Source of the DNA: Pseudarthrobacter sp. PS3-L1 | GTDB taxonomy: Bacteria > Actinomycetota > Actinomycetes > Actinomycetales > Micrococcaceae | Direction: 5' to 3' | Length of the DNA stretch: 64,000 bases | Assembly (NCBI RefSeq): GCF_030063285.1 | Contig: NZ_JASISU010000003.1 | Location: 496,001-560,000, forward strand | Shown here: positions 24,762-33,633 of the stretch, piece by piece | How the letters are laid out: each line of letters starts with the position of its first letter | Position numbering within the stretch: position 1 is the stretch's first letter | Notes under the pieces: model-generated | What the model was told of the DNA's origin: nothing | What the model saw: only the letters and a program-made list of their open reading frames with translations | Databases searched by the model: none | Translations under genes and position numbers: made by a program

Positions 24762-26191
24762 TCGGTGACCTCTGCTTCAACAGGTTGGGGGATCAGGAGG
24801 GACGCGGCCAGGGCTGCCACGGTGATGACCAGTCCTACTAGAACCACGCTGAAGTATGAGGCCCTGGTGTCACCCAGGGTCGATGTTGCCACCAGGACAG
24901 CGGGCAGCACAAGGAAGCTCAGGCCCGCACCAAGGTTGAACGCTCCAGCATTCATTCCCGGCAGGAAACCTGGGTTACCGGCAGGTGAGAGCACAACGCC
25001 CAAGCCGTTGAGCATGATGTTGACAGTACCTGCATACGTGACGCCGAGCAGCACGGTGCCAACAATCATCAGGGGAAGGCTGCCCAGGCCAAAGAATGCA
25101 ATGAGGGCCAGTGCAACCAGGCTGCCCACCAGGCCGAGACGAAGAACTCTTGTGTAGCCGAGGACGGGAGCGAGCCTGCCACTGAGGGGGCCCACAATCC
25201 AGCCAAGCAGTGCGTAGGGCGTCAGGATGAGCAGCGCCATTTCGGTGGGGCCAACACCAAAACCAGGTGCAGCTGCCTGAACGTACGCGGGCACAATCCC
25301 ATTGATCACTGCGAAAATGCCCGTCATGGTCAGGGTTGTGGTCAGCAGGGGCGCCCAGGTGGCACGCTGGCGCAGGTGCCTGATCTCCACCATTGGTTCC
25401 CGTGCGCGTTTCTCGACAGTCCAGAACGCGAAGAACGCTGCACCGGCAACGACCAGCAAAATCGTGGAGAGCACCAGCACCTCCACACTGAACCCGCCTA
25501 CCAGCTTGGTGGCTTCGTTGAGTGCCGTCAGCAAGGCACCCACTGCGACGACAATGAAGAAGACACCCAGCCAGTCCATGGAGGTTCCGGCAGCTGGCCT
25601 GCTTTCTCCCGCCAGGACCACAATCAGGACTGTAGCCACCAAGGCCAGGCCCACCATAAGCCAGAAGATGCTGCGGAAACCGAAGTTCTCAGCGAAGTAC
25701 CCGCCAACAAAGGAGTCGACGCCAGCAACTCCACCGTTAACGGCAGTGATGAGGCCCATCAGGGTGCCGTACTTGCGGGGATTTGTGACGGCAGAACGGA
25801 GCATGATCAGGCATAGCGGGACGGTAGGTCCGCTGACGCCCTGGATGATGCGGCCCACAAAAAGCCAAGAGACGTCGGGTGCCAGTGCGGCTATGACGGA
25901 GCCGATGGCCATCAAGGCCATCATGCCGATCAGGATTTTTTTACGCCCAACGATGTCGCTGAGCCTTGGCAGGAAGAGGGAGAACAGTGCCGCCGCAGTG
26001 AAGAACCACGTCTGCGAGAGCCCAATGACGGCCTGGTCAGCTTTGAGTTCTTCCCCCATGGTGACAAGGGCCGGGCTGAGCATTGAAGCATTAAGCTGGA
26101 ACGCCACGCAGGCTGCCAACAGGGCCACCATCAACGCGGCGACGTTGCCGCTATTCGTCGTCGTGGTTTTGGCTGTAGTGAAGGTTGTCAT
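24758..26191 (-). CDS. MFS transporter, probable nucleoside or ribose importer
   Basis: A 477-residue major-facilitator protein with 12-14 predicted membrane helices and the loop motif RLSDIVGRKKILIG between helices 2 and 3. It starts immediately after the stop codon of the nucleoside hydrolase gene (TAAATG) and overlaps rbsK, so the three are translationally coupled. The sequence resembles the DHA2 drug-transporter branch, but operon context makes uptake of nucleosides or ribose more likely. Confidence 0.88.
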   Translation of the reverse strand: MTTFTTAKTTTTNSGNVAALMVALLAACVAFQLNASMLSPALVTMGEELKADQAVIGLSQTWFFTAAALFSLFLPRLSDIVGRKKILIGMMALMAIGSVIAALAPDVSWLFVGRIIQGVSGPTVPLCLIMLRSAVTNPRKYGTLMGLITAVNGGVAGVDSFVGGYFAENFGFRSIFWLMVGLALVATVLIVVLAGESRPAAGTSMDWLGVFFIVVAVGALLTALNEATKLVGGFSVEVLVLSTILLVVAGAAFFAFWTVEKRAREPMVEIRHLRQRATWAPLLTTTLTMTGIFAVINGIVPAYVQAAAPGFGVGPTEMALLILTPYALLGWIVGPLSGRLAPVLGYTRVLRLGLVGSLVALALIAFFGLGSLPLMIVGTVLLGVTYAGTVNIMLNGLGVVLSPAGNPGFLPGMNAGAFNLGAGLSFLVLPAVLVATSTLGDTRASYFSVVLVGLVITVAALAASLLIPQPVEAEVTE

Positions 26192-27220
26192 TTACTGTGC
26201 GCTTCCGGTCAGCGCGTCTTTGCGCTGGGTGGGTTCTGGACTACTTGTGCTGGCCTGCGGATCCCCGATCCGGACCAGGGCATCCGTGACAAGGTCCCAG
26301 AACCTTTCATGGTCCAGTTCTGTGGCCACAGAGGTAGTGCAGTCCTTTGGTGCGGGGGCACGGAAGTCGGCAACTGTCATCCCCAGGGTGAGGGTGCCCT
26401 GTAGCTCGATGTTGACGGGAACCTTGCGGGTCTTGACGACACTGGGGTCTATTACATATGCCACGGCACAGGGATCATGGACTGGCGGGTAGTCAAAGCC
26501 CTGTGCGTCCTTGTAGGCAGCAGCAAAAAAGTCCATGAGTTCCCGGACAAAGCGGGCGGGCGCCGTGTCCAGTGCCGCGATCCTGCTGACTACTTCGGGG
26601 GTTGCAAGTGCTTGGTGGGTCAAATCCAGACCCACCATCACCACGGGCCACTTCTCGTTGAACACAATATGGGCGGCCTCGGGGTCAATGATGATGTTGA
26701 ATTCCGCCACTGCGCTCCAGTTGCCGGTGTGGTAGCCACCACCCATCAGGACAACTTCCTTCACGCGTTCCACGATCTTGGGTTCCTTGCGGGCCGCCAG
26801 GGCTATGTTGGTCAAGCCAGCCGTCGGAACCAGGGTGATGGTCCCTGGTTCGTGGGCCATGATCGTGTCAATGATTAGGTCAACGGCATGCCGTGGGTCC
26901 AGCTCAATGGTGGATTCAGGCAGCTCTGGCCCGTCCATTCCGGATTCACCGTGGATCTCCGGAGCTGTCTCAATAGTGCGGACCAGCGGTCGGGCACAGC
27001 CTGCAGCGAAGGGCACTCCGGTGATCCCCGCAATGGTCCCCACTGCCAGCGCGTTGCGCGTAACTTTCTCAAGGGTCTGGTTACCCACCACAGTTGTGAC
27101 GGCCAACAGGTCAATGTCAGGATTGCCATGTGCCAGCAACAGGGCAACAGCGTCATCGTGGCCGGGATCGCAGTCCAGGATGATTTTTTTGGGTGCAGCA
27201 ACAGTGCGGTGGGAATCCAC
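26192..27220 (-). CDS. inosine-uridine-preferring nucleoside hydrolase
   Basis: A 342-residue nucleoside N-ribohydrolase. KIILDCDPGHDDAVALL carries the Asp cluster binding Ca2+ and ribose; VVLMGGGYHTGNWSAVAEFNI and VHDPCAVAYVIDP hold the remaining substrate contacts. It releases free base and ribose, feeding the ribokinase downstream. GTG start at 27220. First gene of the operon hydrolase-MFS-rbsK-phosphatase, divergent from a LacI regulator with two operators between them. Confidence 0.94.
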   Translation of the reverse strand: MDSHRTVAAPKKIILDCDPGHDDAVALLLAHGNPDIDLLAVTTVVGNQTLEKVTRNALAVGTIAGITGVPFAAGCARPLVRTIETAPEIHGESGMDGPELPESTIELDPRHAVDLIIDTIMAHEPGTITLVPTAGLTNIALAARKEPKIVERVKEVVLMGGGYHTGNWSAVAEFNIIIDPEAAHIVFNEKWPVVMVGLDLTHQALATPEVVSRIAALDTAPARFVRELMDFFAAAYKDAQGFDYPPVHDPCAVAYVIDPSVVKTRKVPVNIELQGTLTLGMTVADFRAPAPKDCTTSVATELDHERFWDLVTDALVRIGDPQASTSSPEPTQRKDALTGSAQ

Positions 27221-27307
27221 GATTATTCAATCTCCACGTCATTGGGGCCTGCCCGAGGCAGGGGCTAAAACAGTCAGGCTGATCATGGCATCCGAGACAC
27301 TGCGACG

Positions 27308-27319
27308 TCAAGCGCTTAA
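27308..27319. promoter_or_regulatory. LacI-type operator, site 1
   Basis: TCAAGCGCTTAA, with an AAGCGCTT core of perfect dyad symmetry and central CG, the canonical LacI/GalR-family operator. It lies in the divergent promoter region between the nucleoside operon and its LacI regulator. Confidence 0.75.
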
Positions 27320-27329
27320 CGTAGATGCG

Positions 27330-27341
27330 TAAAGTGCTTGA
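27330..27341. promoter_or_regulatory. LacI-type operator, site 2
   Basis: TAAAGTGCTTGA, a second LacI-type half-symmetric site whose centre is 22 bp (two helical turns) from site 1. Confidence 0.6.
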
Positions 27342-27387
27342 CTTCCTCATCCGAAAAATTCCTGCGGAAGCCCCTTAGGATCGAGGG

Positions 27388-28482
27388 ATGGAATCTGGGG
27401 ATCCCCGGCAGGATGCAGCCGACAGACTTGAGCATCGCGACGAACCCCCCATTGCCGGAAAGCCGGTCCGCCCCCACAGGGTCACGGCTGCCATGGTTGC
27501 AGCCCGGGCAGGGGTCTCCGCTGCGACCGTTTCGCTCGTGGCCAACGGCAAGACTGCCGGCAGGGTCTCAGAGGACAACGTGGTCCGAGTCCGTGCAGCC
27601 ATCCAAGAACTGGGTTATGTCGTCGATGGAATAGGCAGTTCACTGGCCAAGGGAGTCAGCTCGCTGGTCCTGCTGGTAGCTCCCGATATTTCTAATCCAT
27701 TTTTTGCGAAGGTGATCGACGGAGTGCGCCAGGCCCTCGGCGCTGATTACCAGGTGCTCCTGTCCGTCACTGACGCAGGATCGTTTCCGCAGGCTGACGA
27801 CATTCGGCGCCTGCTCTCACTCCGGCCCGCCGGGTTGTTGGTGGATGCTCCTAATGCCCGGTTCCTGGAAGATCTCTCTGCCTCCATTCCCCTGGTCCTC
27901 CTCGATGCGCCTGGGCTCGAGAGCTACGCGCCCTCAGTCAATCTCGACGTCGCGTTCGGTGCCCGCGAACTAGCCGCCCATCTGGCTGCAGAGGGCCACC
28001 GAACCGTCGCCTACCTGGACAGCGTGACAGGAACGGACACCTTTACCCTGCGCCGGGAAGCCTTCCTCACTGCTGCTGCAACCCTGGGTATCCACGTCGC
28101 CCCAGACCGCATTATCGGGACCACCATCGATGTGGGGGCGGCCGCGGCGGCCTTTGCCTCCACCTGGCCGGCGTGGGCGCGTGCGGGCGTCACCGCCGTC
28201 GTCTGTGGAACTGATACCCACGCGTACGGGGTCCTGCAGGAGGCACGCGTTACAGGCGTGCGCATCCCTGAAGACCTTGCTGTTGCGGGATTCGATGACC
28301 TGCCGTATTCGGCCACCAGCAATCCTGGCCTTACCAGCGTCCATCTCCCGGCAGAGTCGCTAGGCTTCGAGGCAGGCGATCAGCTCCGCCGCCTCATGCT
28401 GGGGGAAATGCTGGCACAATCGCAGGTCACCCTAGAAACATCCCTGCTCATCCGCCGCTCAACATCCGTCAGCGCACCGTAG
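27388..28482 (+). CDS. LacI-family transcriptional regulator of nucleoside use
   Basis: A 364-residue repressor. After a 30-residue polar leader comes the helix-turn-helix VTAAMVAARAGVSAATVSLV with hinge helix GSSLAKG, then a periplasmic-binding-protein-like effector domain (LVLLVAPDISNPFFAKVIDG at its start, VAGFDDLPYSATSNPGLTSV near its end). Divergent from the nucleoside hydrolase operon; two operators in the gap suggest repression of both directions, relieved by a nucleoside or ribose. Confidence 0.92.
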   Translation: MESGDPRQDAADRLEHRDEPPIAGKPVRPHRVTAAMVAARAGVSAATVSLVANGKTAGRVSEDNVVRVRAAIQELGYVVDGIGSSLAKGVSSLVLLVAPDISNPFFAKVIDGVRQALGADYQVLLSVTDAGSFPQADDIRRLLSLRPAGLLVDAPNARFLEDLSASIPLVLLDAPGLESYAPSVNLDVAFGARELAAHLAAEGHRTVAYLDSVTGTDTFTLRREAFLTAAATLGIHVAPDRIIGTTIDVGAAAAAFASTWPAWARAGVTAVVCGTDTHAYGVLQEARVTGVRIPEDLAVAGFDDLPYSATSNPGLTSVHLPAESLGFEAGDQLRRLMLGEMLAQSQVTLETSLLIRRSTSVSAP

Positions 28483-28576
28483 GTTTGCAGTATGAACCTG
28501 AACTGATCTTCCGGCTTTCCACCATGTTCCACCCGTTGGAGCCACCTCAGTCAGGGCCTCACCGTATGCTGGTTCC

Positions 28577-29683
28577 ATGGCTACTAACTGGGGGCGCCTG
28601 GACCCCGCACTGCGTGCATCTGTGCAGGAGAATGTTGAGCTGTACGAACGTGTCCGGCCCGCGCTGAAGCTGGTCACGCGGGACGTCCTGCTGACACTGC
28701 GGACCATACTCAAGGGCAGCGAGGTCACTCCCCTTTTTGTGACGGGCCGAACCAAGACTGTCGAATCGTTCCGCGAAAAAATTTCCAGGATCGAAGAATC
28801 CCTGGAACCGGGCGGGGACCCGGTCCTGAAGTTCCCAGATCCCTTCCGCACGCTTAATGACATGGTGGGCATCCGCGTGATTACAAAGCTTCCCGCCGAA
28901 AATGCTGTGGTAGCCAACATCATCAAGCGCCAACGCCACCTGTTTGACTGCCGTGGAGACCGCGAAAAAGACATCGGTTCCATCGAATCCGGCACGTACG
29001 GTTACTCAAGCCGGCACCTGATCCTGCGAACCCTGCAGAACGACGCCGTCAAGGAGTACCAGCAGACGTTCAACATGGAGGGCTCCCCCAACGGCAGCTA
29101 CTTCTTTGAGTGCCAGATCCGTACGGTATTCGCCCATGCCTGGAGCGAAATTGAGCATGACATCCGCTTTAAGGCAGAAGACCCGCGCGCGTGGACCCCG
29201 CACTTTGACAGGCAGTTCACGGCCACCGCCGCCATGCTGGAAACCGTGGAGGGAGCATTTGCCGACCTGCACGAACGCTACGAGGAAGTGCAGAGCTTCT
29301 GGGACACGGAGGGGGAAGGGGCTGCGCAGCTGACACCCAATCGCATCCGGGACGTCTGGCGGACGCTCCTGCCGCACGTTGACCGGAAAGTCGACGACGA
29401 CTGGGGCTGGGCTGCGGAACTCATGGCCGCCCACGGACTCAACCAGACTGTCCAGCTTGCCGGGCTCCTGAGCGCGGATCGCATTACCGACGTCCGTCGC
29501 GCCCTTGATCATCGGTATTCCCCCGGCCCTGACCGCCTGCTTGATGATCTTCTGCTCTGGCAGTACGGCACCAAGCACGTAGACCTCACAGCTGAAGCGC
29601 CAGATGTCGTGCCACATCCTAGGCGGGACAGCCTACAGCGCCGGCTCAAGCAGATTGAACGGTACCGGCAGGCCCAGGACTAG
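28577..29683 (+). CDS. RelA/SpoT-domain protein (small alarmone-synthetase-like) with C-terminal extension
   Basis: A 368-residue protein without the HD hydrolase or TGS/ACT domains of long RelA. The synthetase fold spans about residues 50-200: FVTGRTKTVESFREKI, the acidic NDMVGIRVIT, GYSSRHLIL and the FECQIRTVFAHAWSEIEHDI motif that binds the acceptor nucleotide. All of these look intact. The C-terminal ~170 residues are alpha-helical and not recognised. Likely makes (p)ppGpp or a related product; some members of this group are toxins modifying tRNA. No antitoxin-like gene is adjacent. Confidence 0.82.
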   Translation: MATNWGRLDPALRASVQENVELYERVRPALKLVTRDVLLTLRTILKGSEVTPLFVTGRTKTVESFREKISRIEESLEPGGDPVLKFPDPFRTLNDMVGIRVITKLPAENAVVANIIKRQRHLFDCRGDREKDIGSIESGTYGYSSRHLILRTLQNDAVKEYQQTFNMEGSPNGSYFFECQIRTVFAHAWSEIEHDIRFKAEDPRAWTPHFDRQFTATAAMLETVEGAFADLHERYEEVQSFWDTEGEGAAQLTPNRIRDVWRTLLPHVDRKVDDDWGWAAELMAAHGLNQTVQLAGLLSADRITDVRRALDHRYSPGPDRLLDDLLLWQYGTKHVDLTAEAPDVVPHPRRDSLQRRLKQIERYRQAQD

Positions 29684-29724
29684 GCAGGTATCGCGCAGTA
29701 CCGGCGCCTTGGTCGAGCGGTCCC

Positions 29725-30882
29725 CTACAGGTCCCGTGTCGCCAGGATGGCCCGGTCTCGTCCTTGGGCTTTTGCCTCGTAGAGGGCCTCGTCAGCCGAG
29801 GAAATCAAGGCTTTGAGGTCATTTTTCGTGGCGTCGTACATGGCGATTCCATAACTTACGGTGGGGAGCGTTATCCCGTCCCGCGCCGACACTCTGGCCA
29901 GGGACGCGCTGATCATCTGGGTAAGGCTCTGCGCACGGTCCGCAGATATTCCGGGTAGCAGGATCACAAACTCCTCGCCACCGTAGCGGGATACCAGGTC
30001 TGAACTCCTGAAGTTATCGCGGCAGACATCCGCAAACGCAGCAAGCGCTATGTCTCCGGCCGCATGCCCAAACGTGTCGTTGATCATTTTGAAGTGGTCA
30101 AGGTCGGCAACAATCAGCGCCCCGGCTGACCGTGCGCCGTTAAACTTCTTGGTCCGCAACTGACGTTCGGCCTGTTCCAGGAAGGCGCTCCGGTTAAGCA
30201 GCCCTGTCAGTCCGTCCAGGGATGCCTTTTCCTGGAGATCCCTGTTCTGTTGCTCGTTGCTGAGCCCAGACATACTGAAAGAGACAACGGCCAGGAGAAC
30301 CATCGTCAGAAGTGTTGTAGGTGCCGTGCCGAACCAGGCCAGAAAAAAATCGGAATTGGGCCCGACCACCATGAATGCCACGCCACGGGAAAGATAGAAG
30401 GCTGAGAGGCAACTCGCCGCCAGCCCAAGGGGGATGCGCTCCCGGCTATAACCCGGTTCCAGCTTCCATATTTCCCACGCCGCCAAGCCCATTGTGGTTC
30501 CCATCGAAATCAGGAATACCCTGCCACCTGCCCACGTGTTGGTAGCGGGGGAATCAAGGGTTCCAGCCATGAGCGTCAACGTTGGTATGACGATGAATGC
30601 CCAGAGGGGCATCTTCCGTGTCCGCAGGGACCGGGCCGAATACCAGACACAGGTGCAACCTGCCACGAGCAATGCGCCACCGAGAGGATTTGCCCAAAGC
30701 TGTTGCGGTGTTCCGTCAAAAAGGAACGCGGCCGACCCTGAGAGGTAGAGCAGGAGTCCAGAGCACCACCAGCCGCTAAAGGCAGATTTAGTGTGAAGAT
30801 ACGACGAAAAAAAGAACAGCAGGCCGAGAGAGGCTGCCAAAACACCAAAGGCAACCCGAAGCGTCGCTTCGTCCAATAGCAT
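29725..30882 (-). CDS. membrane diguanylate cyclase (GGDEF domain)
   Basis: A 385-residue protein with about six membrane helices in the first 210 residues, then a GGDEF domain (about 215-380) opening with ASLDGLTGLLNR, substrate loop VADLDHFKMINDTFGH, and the active-site motif RYGGEEF. The intact motif predicts c-di-GMP synthesis. I saw no RxxD inhibitory site at the expected place. ATG 30882 follows GGGGAG. Divergent from the flavoenzyme gene at 31206, with an unusual inverted repeat between them. Confidence 0.9.
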   Translation of the reverse strand: MLLDEATLRVAFGVLAASLGLLFFFSSYLHTKSAFSGWWCSGLLLYLSGSAAFLFDGTPQQLWANPLGGALLVAGCTCVWYSARSLRTRKMPLWAFIVIPTLTLMAGTLDSPATNTWAGGRVFLISMGTTMGLAAWEIWKLEPGYSRERIPLGLAASCLSAFYLSRGVAFMVVGPNSDFFLAWFGTAPTTLLTMVLLAVVSFSMSGLSNEQQNRDLQEKASLDGLTGLLNRSAFLEQAERQLRTKKFNGARSAGALIVADLDHFKMINDTFGHAAGDIALAAFADVCRDNFRSSDLVSRYGGEEFVILLPGISADRAQSLTQMISASLARVSARDGITLPTVSYGIAMYDATKNDLKALISSADEALYEAKAQGRDRAILATRDL

Positions 30883-31205
30883 GCAGTCACTCCCCAGCCG
30901 AATGTCTTCCAGACAAAGTATTACACCTCACCGCTGACACTGCACCGTGATGACCACTCCCTGTCACGTACGCAGCCAAACCCGTGGGTAAGATGACGGG
31001 CCTGCAGAAAGTCCTGTCCATCGAAATATACTCTCTGAAGAATATACAGACCGTTGTGGAGAGGACTTTCTGCCATTGCAGGAGGGCAGTAGGGCAGCAT
31101 TCCCTACCAGTCGAACCATGTTTCCGGGCCCTCATGTGTACAACGATGTAAAGTTTCATTCAAGAGCGAGCTCCACACCCCTCATCGGAAGGTCGACGCA
31201 TCTCA
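30883..31205. other. 323-bp divergent intergenic region
   Basis: Contains the inverted repeat described at 31004-31073 and presumably both divergent promoters. A 90-codon minus-strand frame spans much of it but has no recognisable sequence or ribosome-binding site, so I do not call a gene here. Confidence 0.6.
31004..31073. repeat. 70-bp element with 17-bp inverted repeats
   Basis: GCAGAAAGTCCTGTCCA (31004-31020) and TGGAGAGGACTTTCTGC (31057-31073) are inverted repeats with 16 of 17 pairs matching, around a 36-bp AT-richer spacer. The spacer carries two AATATAC copies, 16 bp apart. It could be a large RNA hairpin, a pair of regulator sites, or the remnant of a miniature element; there is no T-run, so not a standard terminator. 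Confidence 0.7.
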
Positions 31206-32462
31206 ATGAAGAACTGGGCAGGAAACCTTGAGTACTCCGCCGCACGCATTGTGCGGCCTGAATCCCTGGCGACCCTCACTGACGTTGTTGCCAGCGCTGC
31301 TACCGTCAAAGCACTGGGCTCCCGCCACTCTTTTAGCCGGGTGGGCGATACCGTTGGCACGCACGTCTTGTTGGACGGCCTTCCCCAAGAGATCACCATC
31401 GCCGAGAACCGGCAGAGTGTGAGAGTAGGTGGCGGTATCAGCTACGGAACGCTGTGCCGTGTACTTGAGGACGGCGGGCTCGCCATCCATAACCTCGCGT
31501 CACTCCCGCACATTTCCGTAGCTGGTGCAATCCAGACCGGAACGCATGGCTCCGGCGTCAACAATCAGGCGCTTGCCGGTGCCGTCCAGGCCATTGAACT
31601 GATCCGGCCGTCGGGAGAGCAGGTCAGGCTGACGCCTAGCGACGGCGATGCCTTCTTTTCAAGTGTTGTTGGCCTTGGTGCGCTCGGAGTAGTCACGGCA
31701 GTTGACTTGGCAGTTGTTCCCAGCTTCCTCATGCGTCAACGGGTTTTCGAGGATCTGCCCTGGGCGGCGGCTCTGGACAACTTTCCGGCGCTGGTCTCGA
31801 GCGCCTACAGCGTCAGCCTATTCACCGACTATTCGGGACCCAATATCGCCCAGGTCTGGCTTAAGGCAACGGCTGATGAGCCCGCCCTGACAGACCTCTT
31901 CGGGGCGCGTGCTGCCACCGTCGCCCGGCACCCGCTACCAGACATGAGTGCCGAAAACTGCACGCAACAAATGGATCAGCCTGGGCGCTGGCTGGACCGG
32001 CTTCCCCATTTTCGCCACGAGTTCACACCGAGCAATGGCGATGAGCTGCAGAGTGAATTCATCCTGCCCCTTGAGCATGCTCCTGCCGCGATTACGGCGA
32101 TCCAGAAATTGGCAGGCAAGCTTTCCCCTCTGCTTTTCATCTCGGAAATCCGGACAGGCGCAGCCGACGATTTCTGGCTCAGCCCGTTCTATCAGCAGCA
32201 AAGCGTGGCATTCCACTTCACCTGGAAGTTGCTGCAGGCTGAGGTCGAGGCATTTTTACCCGAACTGGAGGACGCTCTACGGCCTTTCGGCTCACGTCCG
32301 CACTGGGGCAAGCTCTTCACGCCAACAAGTTACGACTTCGAGCTGCTCTATCCGCGGTTCGCGGACTTTCGTGCCCGCGCAGCGGCAAACGACCCGGAAG
32401 CGAAATTCCGCAATCCACTACTTGACGCTATTTTCGGCGTCCAGGCGGCCAGCACCCGCTGA
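31206..32462 (+). CDS. FAD-dependent alditol oxidase-like enzyme
   Basis: A 418-residue vanillyl-alcohol-oxidase-fold flavoprotein. The FAD-binding half has KALGSRHSFSRVGDT, whose His matches the covalent flavin attachment site of alditol oxidase, and SVAGAIQTGTHGSG; the C-terminal half is the aldonolactone-oxidase-like substrate domain (HPHWGKLF-type motif, here SRPHWGKLFT). It resembles Streptomyces alditol oxidase and xylitol oxidases, which oxidise polyols with O2 to aldoses and H2O2. Substrate is inferred. Start ATG 31206 with CGGAAGG upstream. Confidence 0.88.
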   Translation: MKNWAGNLEYSAARIVRPESLATLTDVVASAATVKALGSRHSFSRVGDTVGTHVLLDGLPQEITIAENRQSVRVGGGISYGTLCRVLEDGGLAIHNLASLPHISVAGAIQTGTHGSGVNNQALAGAVQAIELIRPSGEQVRLTPSDGDAFFSSVVGLGALGVVTAVDLAVVPSFLMRQRVFEDLPWAAALDNFPALVSSAYSVSLFTDYSGPNIAQVWLKATADEPALTDLFGARAATVARHPLPDMSAENCTQQMDQPGRWLDRLPHFRHEFTPSNGDELQSEFILPLEHAPAAITAIQKLAGKLSPLLFISEIRTGAADDFWLSPFYQQQSVAFHFTWKLLQAEVEAFLPELEDALRPFGSRPHWGKLFTPTSYDFELLYPRFADFRARAAANDPEAKFRNPLLDAIFGVQAASTR

Positions 32463-32793
32463 ATGCATGCAGGCCCTACCGCCAGGCTCCGTGGGGACTT
32501 GGATCAGGGTCATCCCTCGCCACGCTTGCCAATACCGTGCAACGACGGGCAACGGGCGGGGTGGACGCCACCAGAGGAACGACGACGGCTTCCATCCCCT
32601 GGACGTCTCAGCCCTGCCGATCCAGGAAGCCTGTCCACGGCCCAGGTCCGCGCCCGACATCGACGATAGTGCCAGCCAAATCCTGTGCCCACGCCGCAGC
32701 CAGGGCGCAGTCCAGCGGGCTAGCCTGATCAATGGAACCGAACCGGGCCATAGATTCAGCGGCAAGCCCGGCGGTGGCCTGATCAAAGGCCAT
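32463..32793 (-). pseudogene. decayed SAM-dependent methyltransferase
   Basis: From an ATG at 32793, with GAGGGC upstream, 61 codons encode a normal class-I methyltransferase N-terminus ending in motif I, TIVDVGRGPGPWTGFL (usual form VDVGCGPGHW), then a TGA at 32608. In the same frame past the stop, DVQGME resembles the next strand of the fold, and a different frame nearer 32500 encodes MTLIQVPTE, like the LIHTPPE segment of this family. At least one stop, a frameshift and large deletions are needed. Region 32463-32816 holds nothing else I can support. Confidence 0.7.
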
Positions 32794-32816
32794 GCCCTCA
32801 GGCTAGCGATCCACTC

Positions 32817-33566
32817 TCAACGCTTCCCTTTTTTCCGCGATCCCTTGCCCCTGCCCTTGTCCGGATTCGGAGCATATCGCTGGGCGACCTTAGGCTTCTT
32901 GACAGGAACAGCCCGCCGGTCGGGCTTAGGTTCACGCTTGGGTTTTTCCTGGTTGGCCGACGGCTGCCTGGAGCTCTGGGCCGTCCGGCCGCGGACTATG
33001 CCAATGAACTCCTCGATAACTTCGTCCGTTGACTCCGAAAGCCATGCAACCGCGATCTGCGTCGGGTCCGCTCCGCTCAGTGGCCGGTACACAGTGTCCT
33101 TGACGTTGAAGTGCCTGGCCACAGACATGGGGAGAATCACCAGCCCGGCACCCGATGCCACCACCTGCAAGGCCATGGCGGGTCCGCCCAGTTCATCAAC
33201 GTCAAGGAACGTCTCCGCCGTCAGGTCAGCGGCGTCCACGCCCTCGAAAACCGAGATTTCGTGCCCTTTGGGGGCCACCACCACCGGCTGTTCTTCATAG
33301 AGGGCAATGACACTCAGGCCCTCCCGCTCTACCGGCAGACGGACAAAACCGAGGTCTGCCGAACCGTCCCGTAGCGCCTGCTCCTGTCCGCTGTCGTCGG
33401 CCATAAACGCCTCCACGGCGATGTCCGGCATGCGTTCTTCCCAGCGCCGAATCCACTTGCCCGGCGTCACGCCGGCAACATAGGAAAAGCGCAACACCCG
33501 GGCAGTCTCCTGATCGGTGGGAGCAGTCGGATCTGCTGTCGTTTCGGGTACTTCGGCTGCGCTCAC
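32817..33566 (-). CDS. LysR-type substrate-binding-domain protein without DNA-binding domain
   Basis: A 249-residue protein. Residues about 25-205 form a LysR effector domain (LRFSYVAGVTPGKWIRRWEE, VVASGAGLVILPMSVARHF), but there is no N-terminal helix-turn-helix. Instead it ends in about 45 residues rich in Lys/Arg/Pro (REPKPDRRAVPVKKPKVAQR, then KGRGKGSRKKGKR). GTG 33566 is chosen because longer frames would run into the divergent gene at 33634. The basic tail could bind nucleic acid. Divergent from a DUF5997 gene, an arrangement I recall as common in actinobacteria. Confidence 0.82.
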   Translation of the reverse strand: MSAAEVPETTADPTAPTDQETARVLRFSYVAGVTPGKWIRRWEERMPDIAVEAFMADDSGQEQALRDGSADLGFVRLPVEREGLSVIALYEEQPVVVAPKGHEISVFEGVDAADLTAETFLDVDELGGPAMALQVVASGAGLVILPMSVARHFNVKDTVYRPLSGADPTQIAVAWLSESTDEVIEEFIGIVRGRTAQSSRQPSANQEKPKREPKPDRRAVPVKKPKVAQRYAPNPDKGRGKGSRKKGKR

Positions 33567-33633
33567 CCCTTCACAGTACCGCCGGTCTGGGGTTGGGGTG
33601 CCGCACCACCGCAGGGGCGGATATCCTAGAGCC

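Noticed and set aside
30887..31159. 90-codon minus-strand frame in the 30883-31205 gap
   Set aside because: No ribosome-binding site, no family resemblance, and it runs across the inverted repeat.
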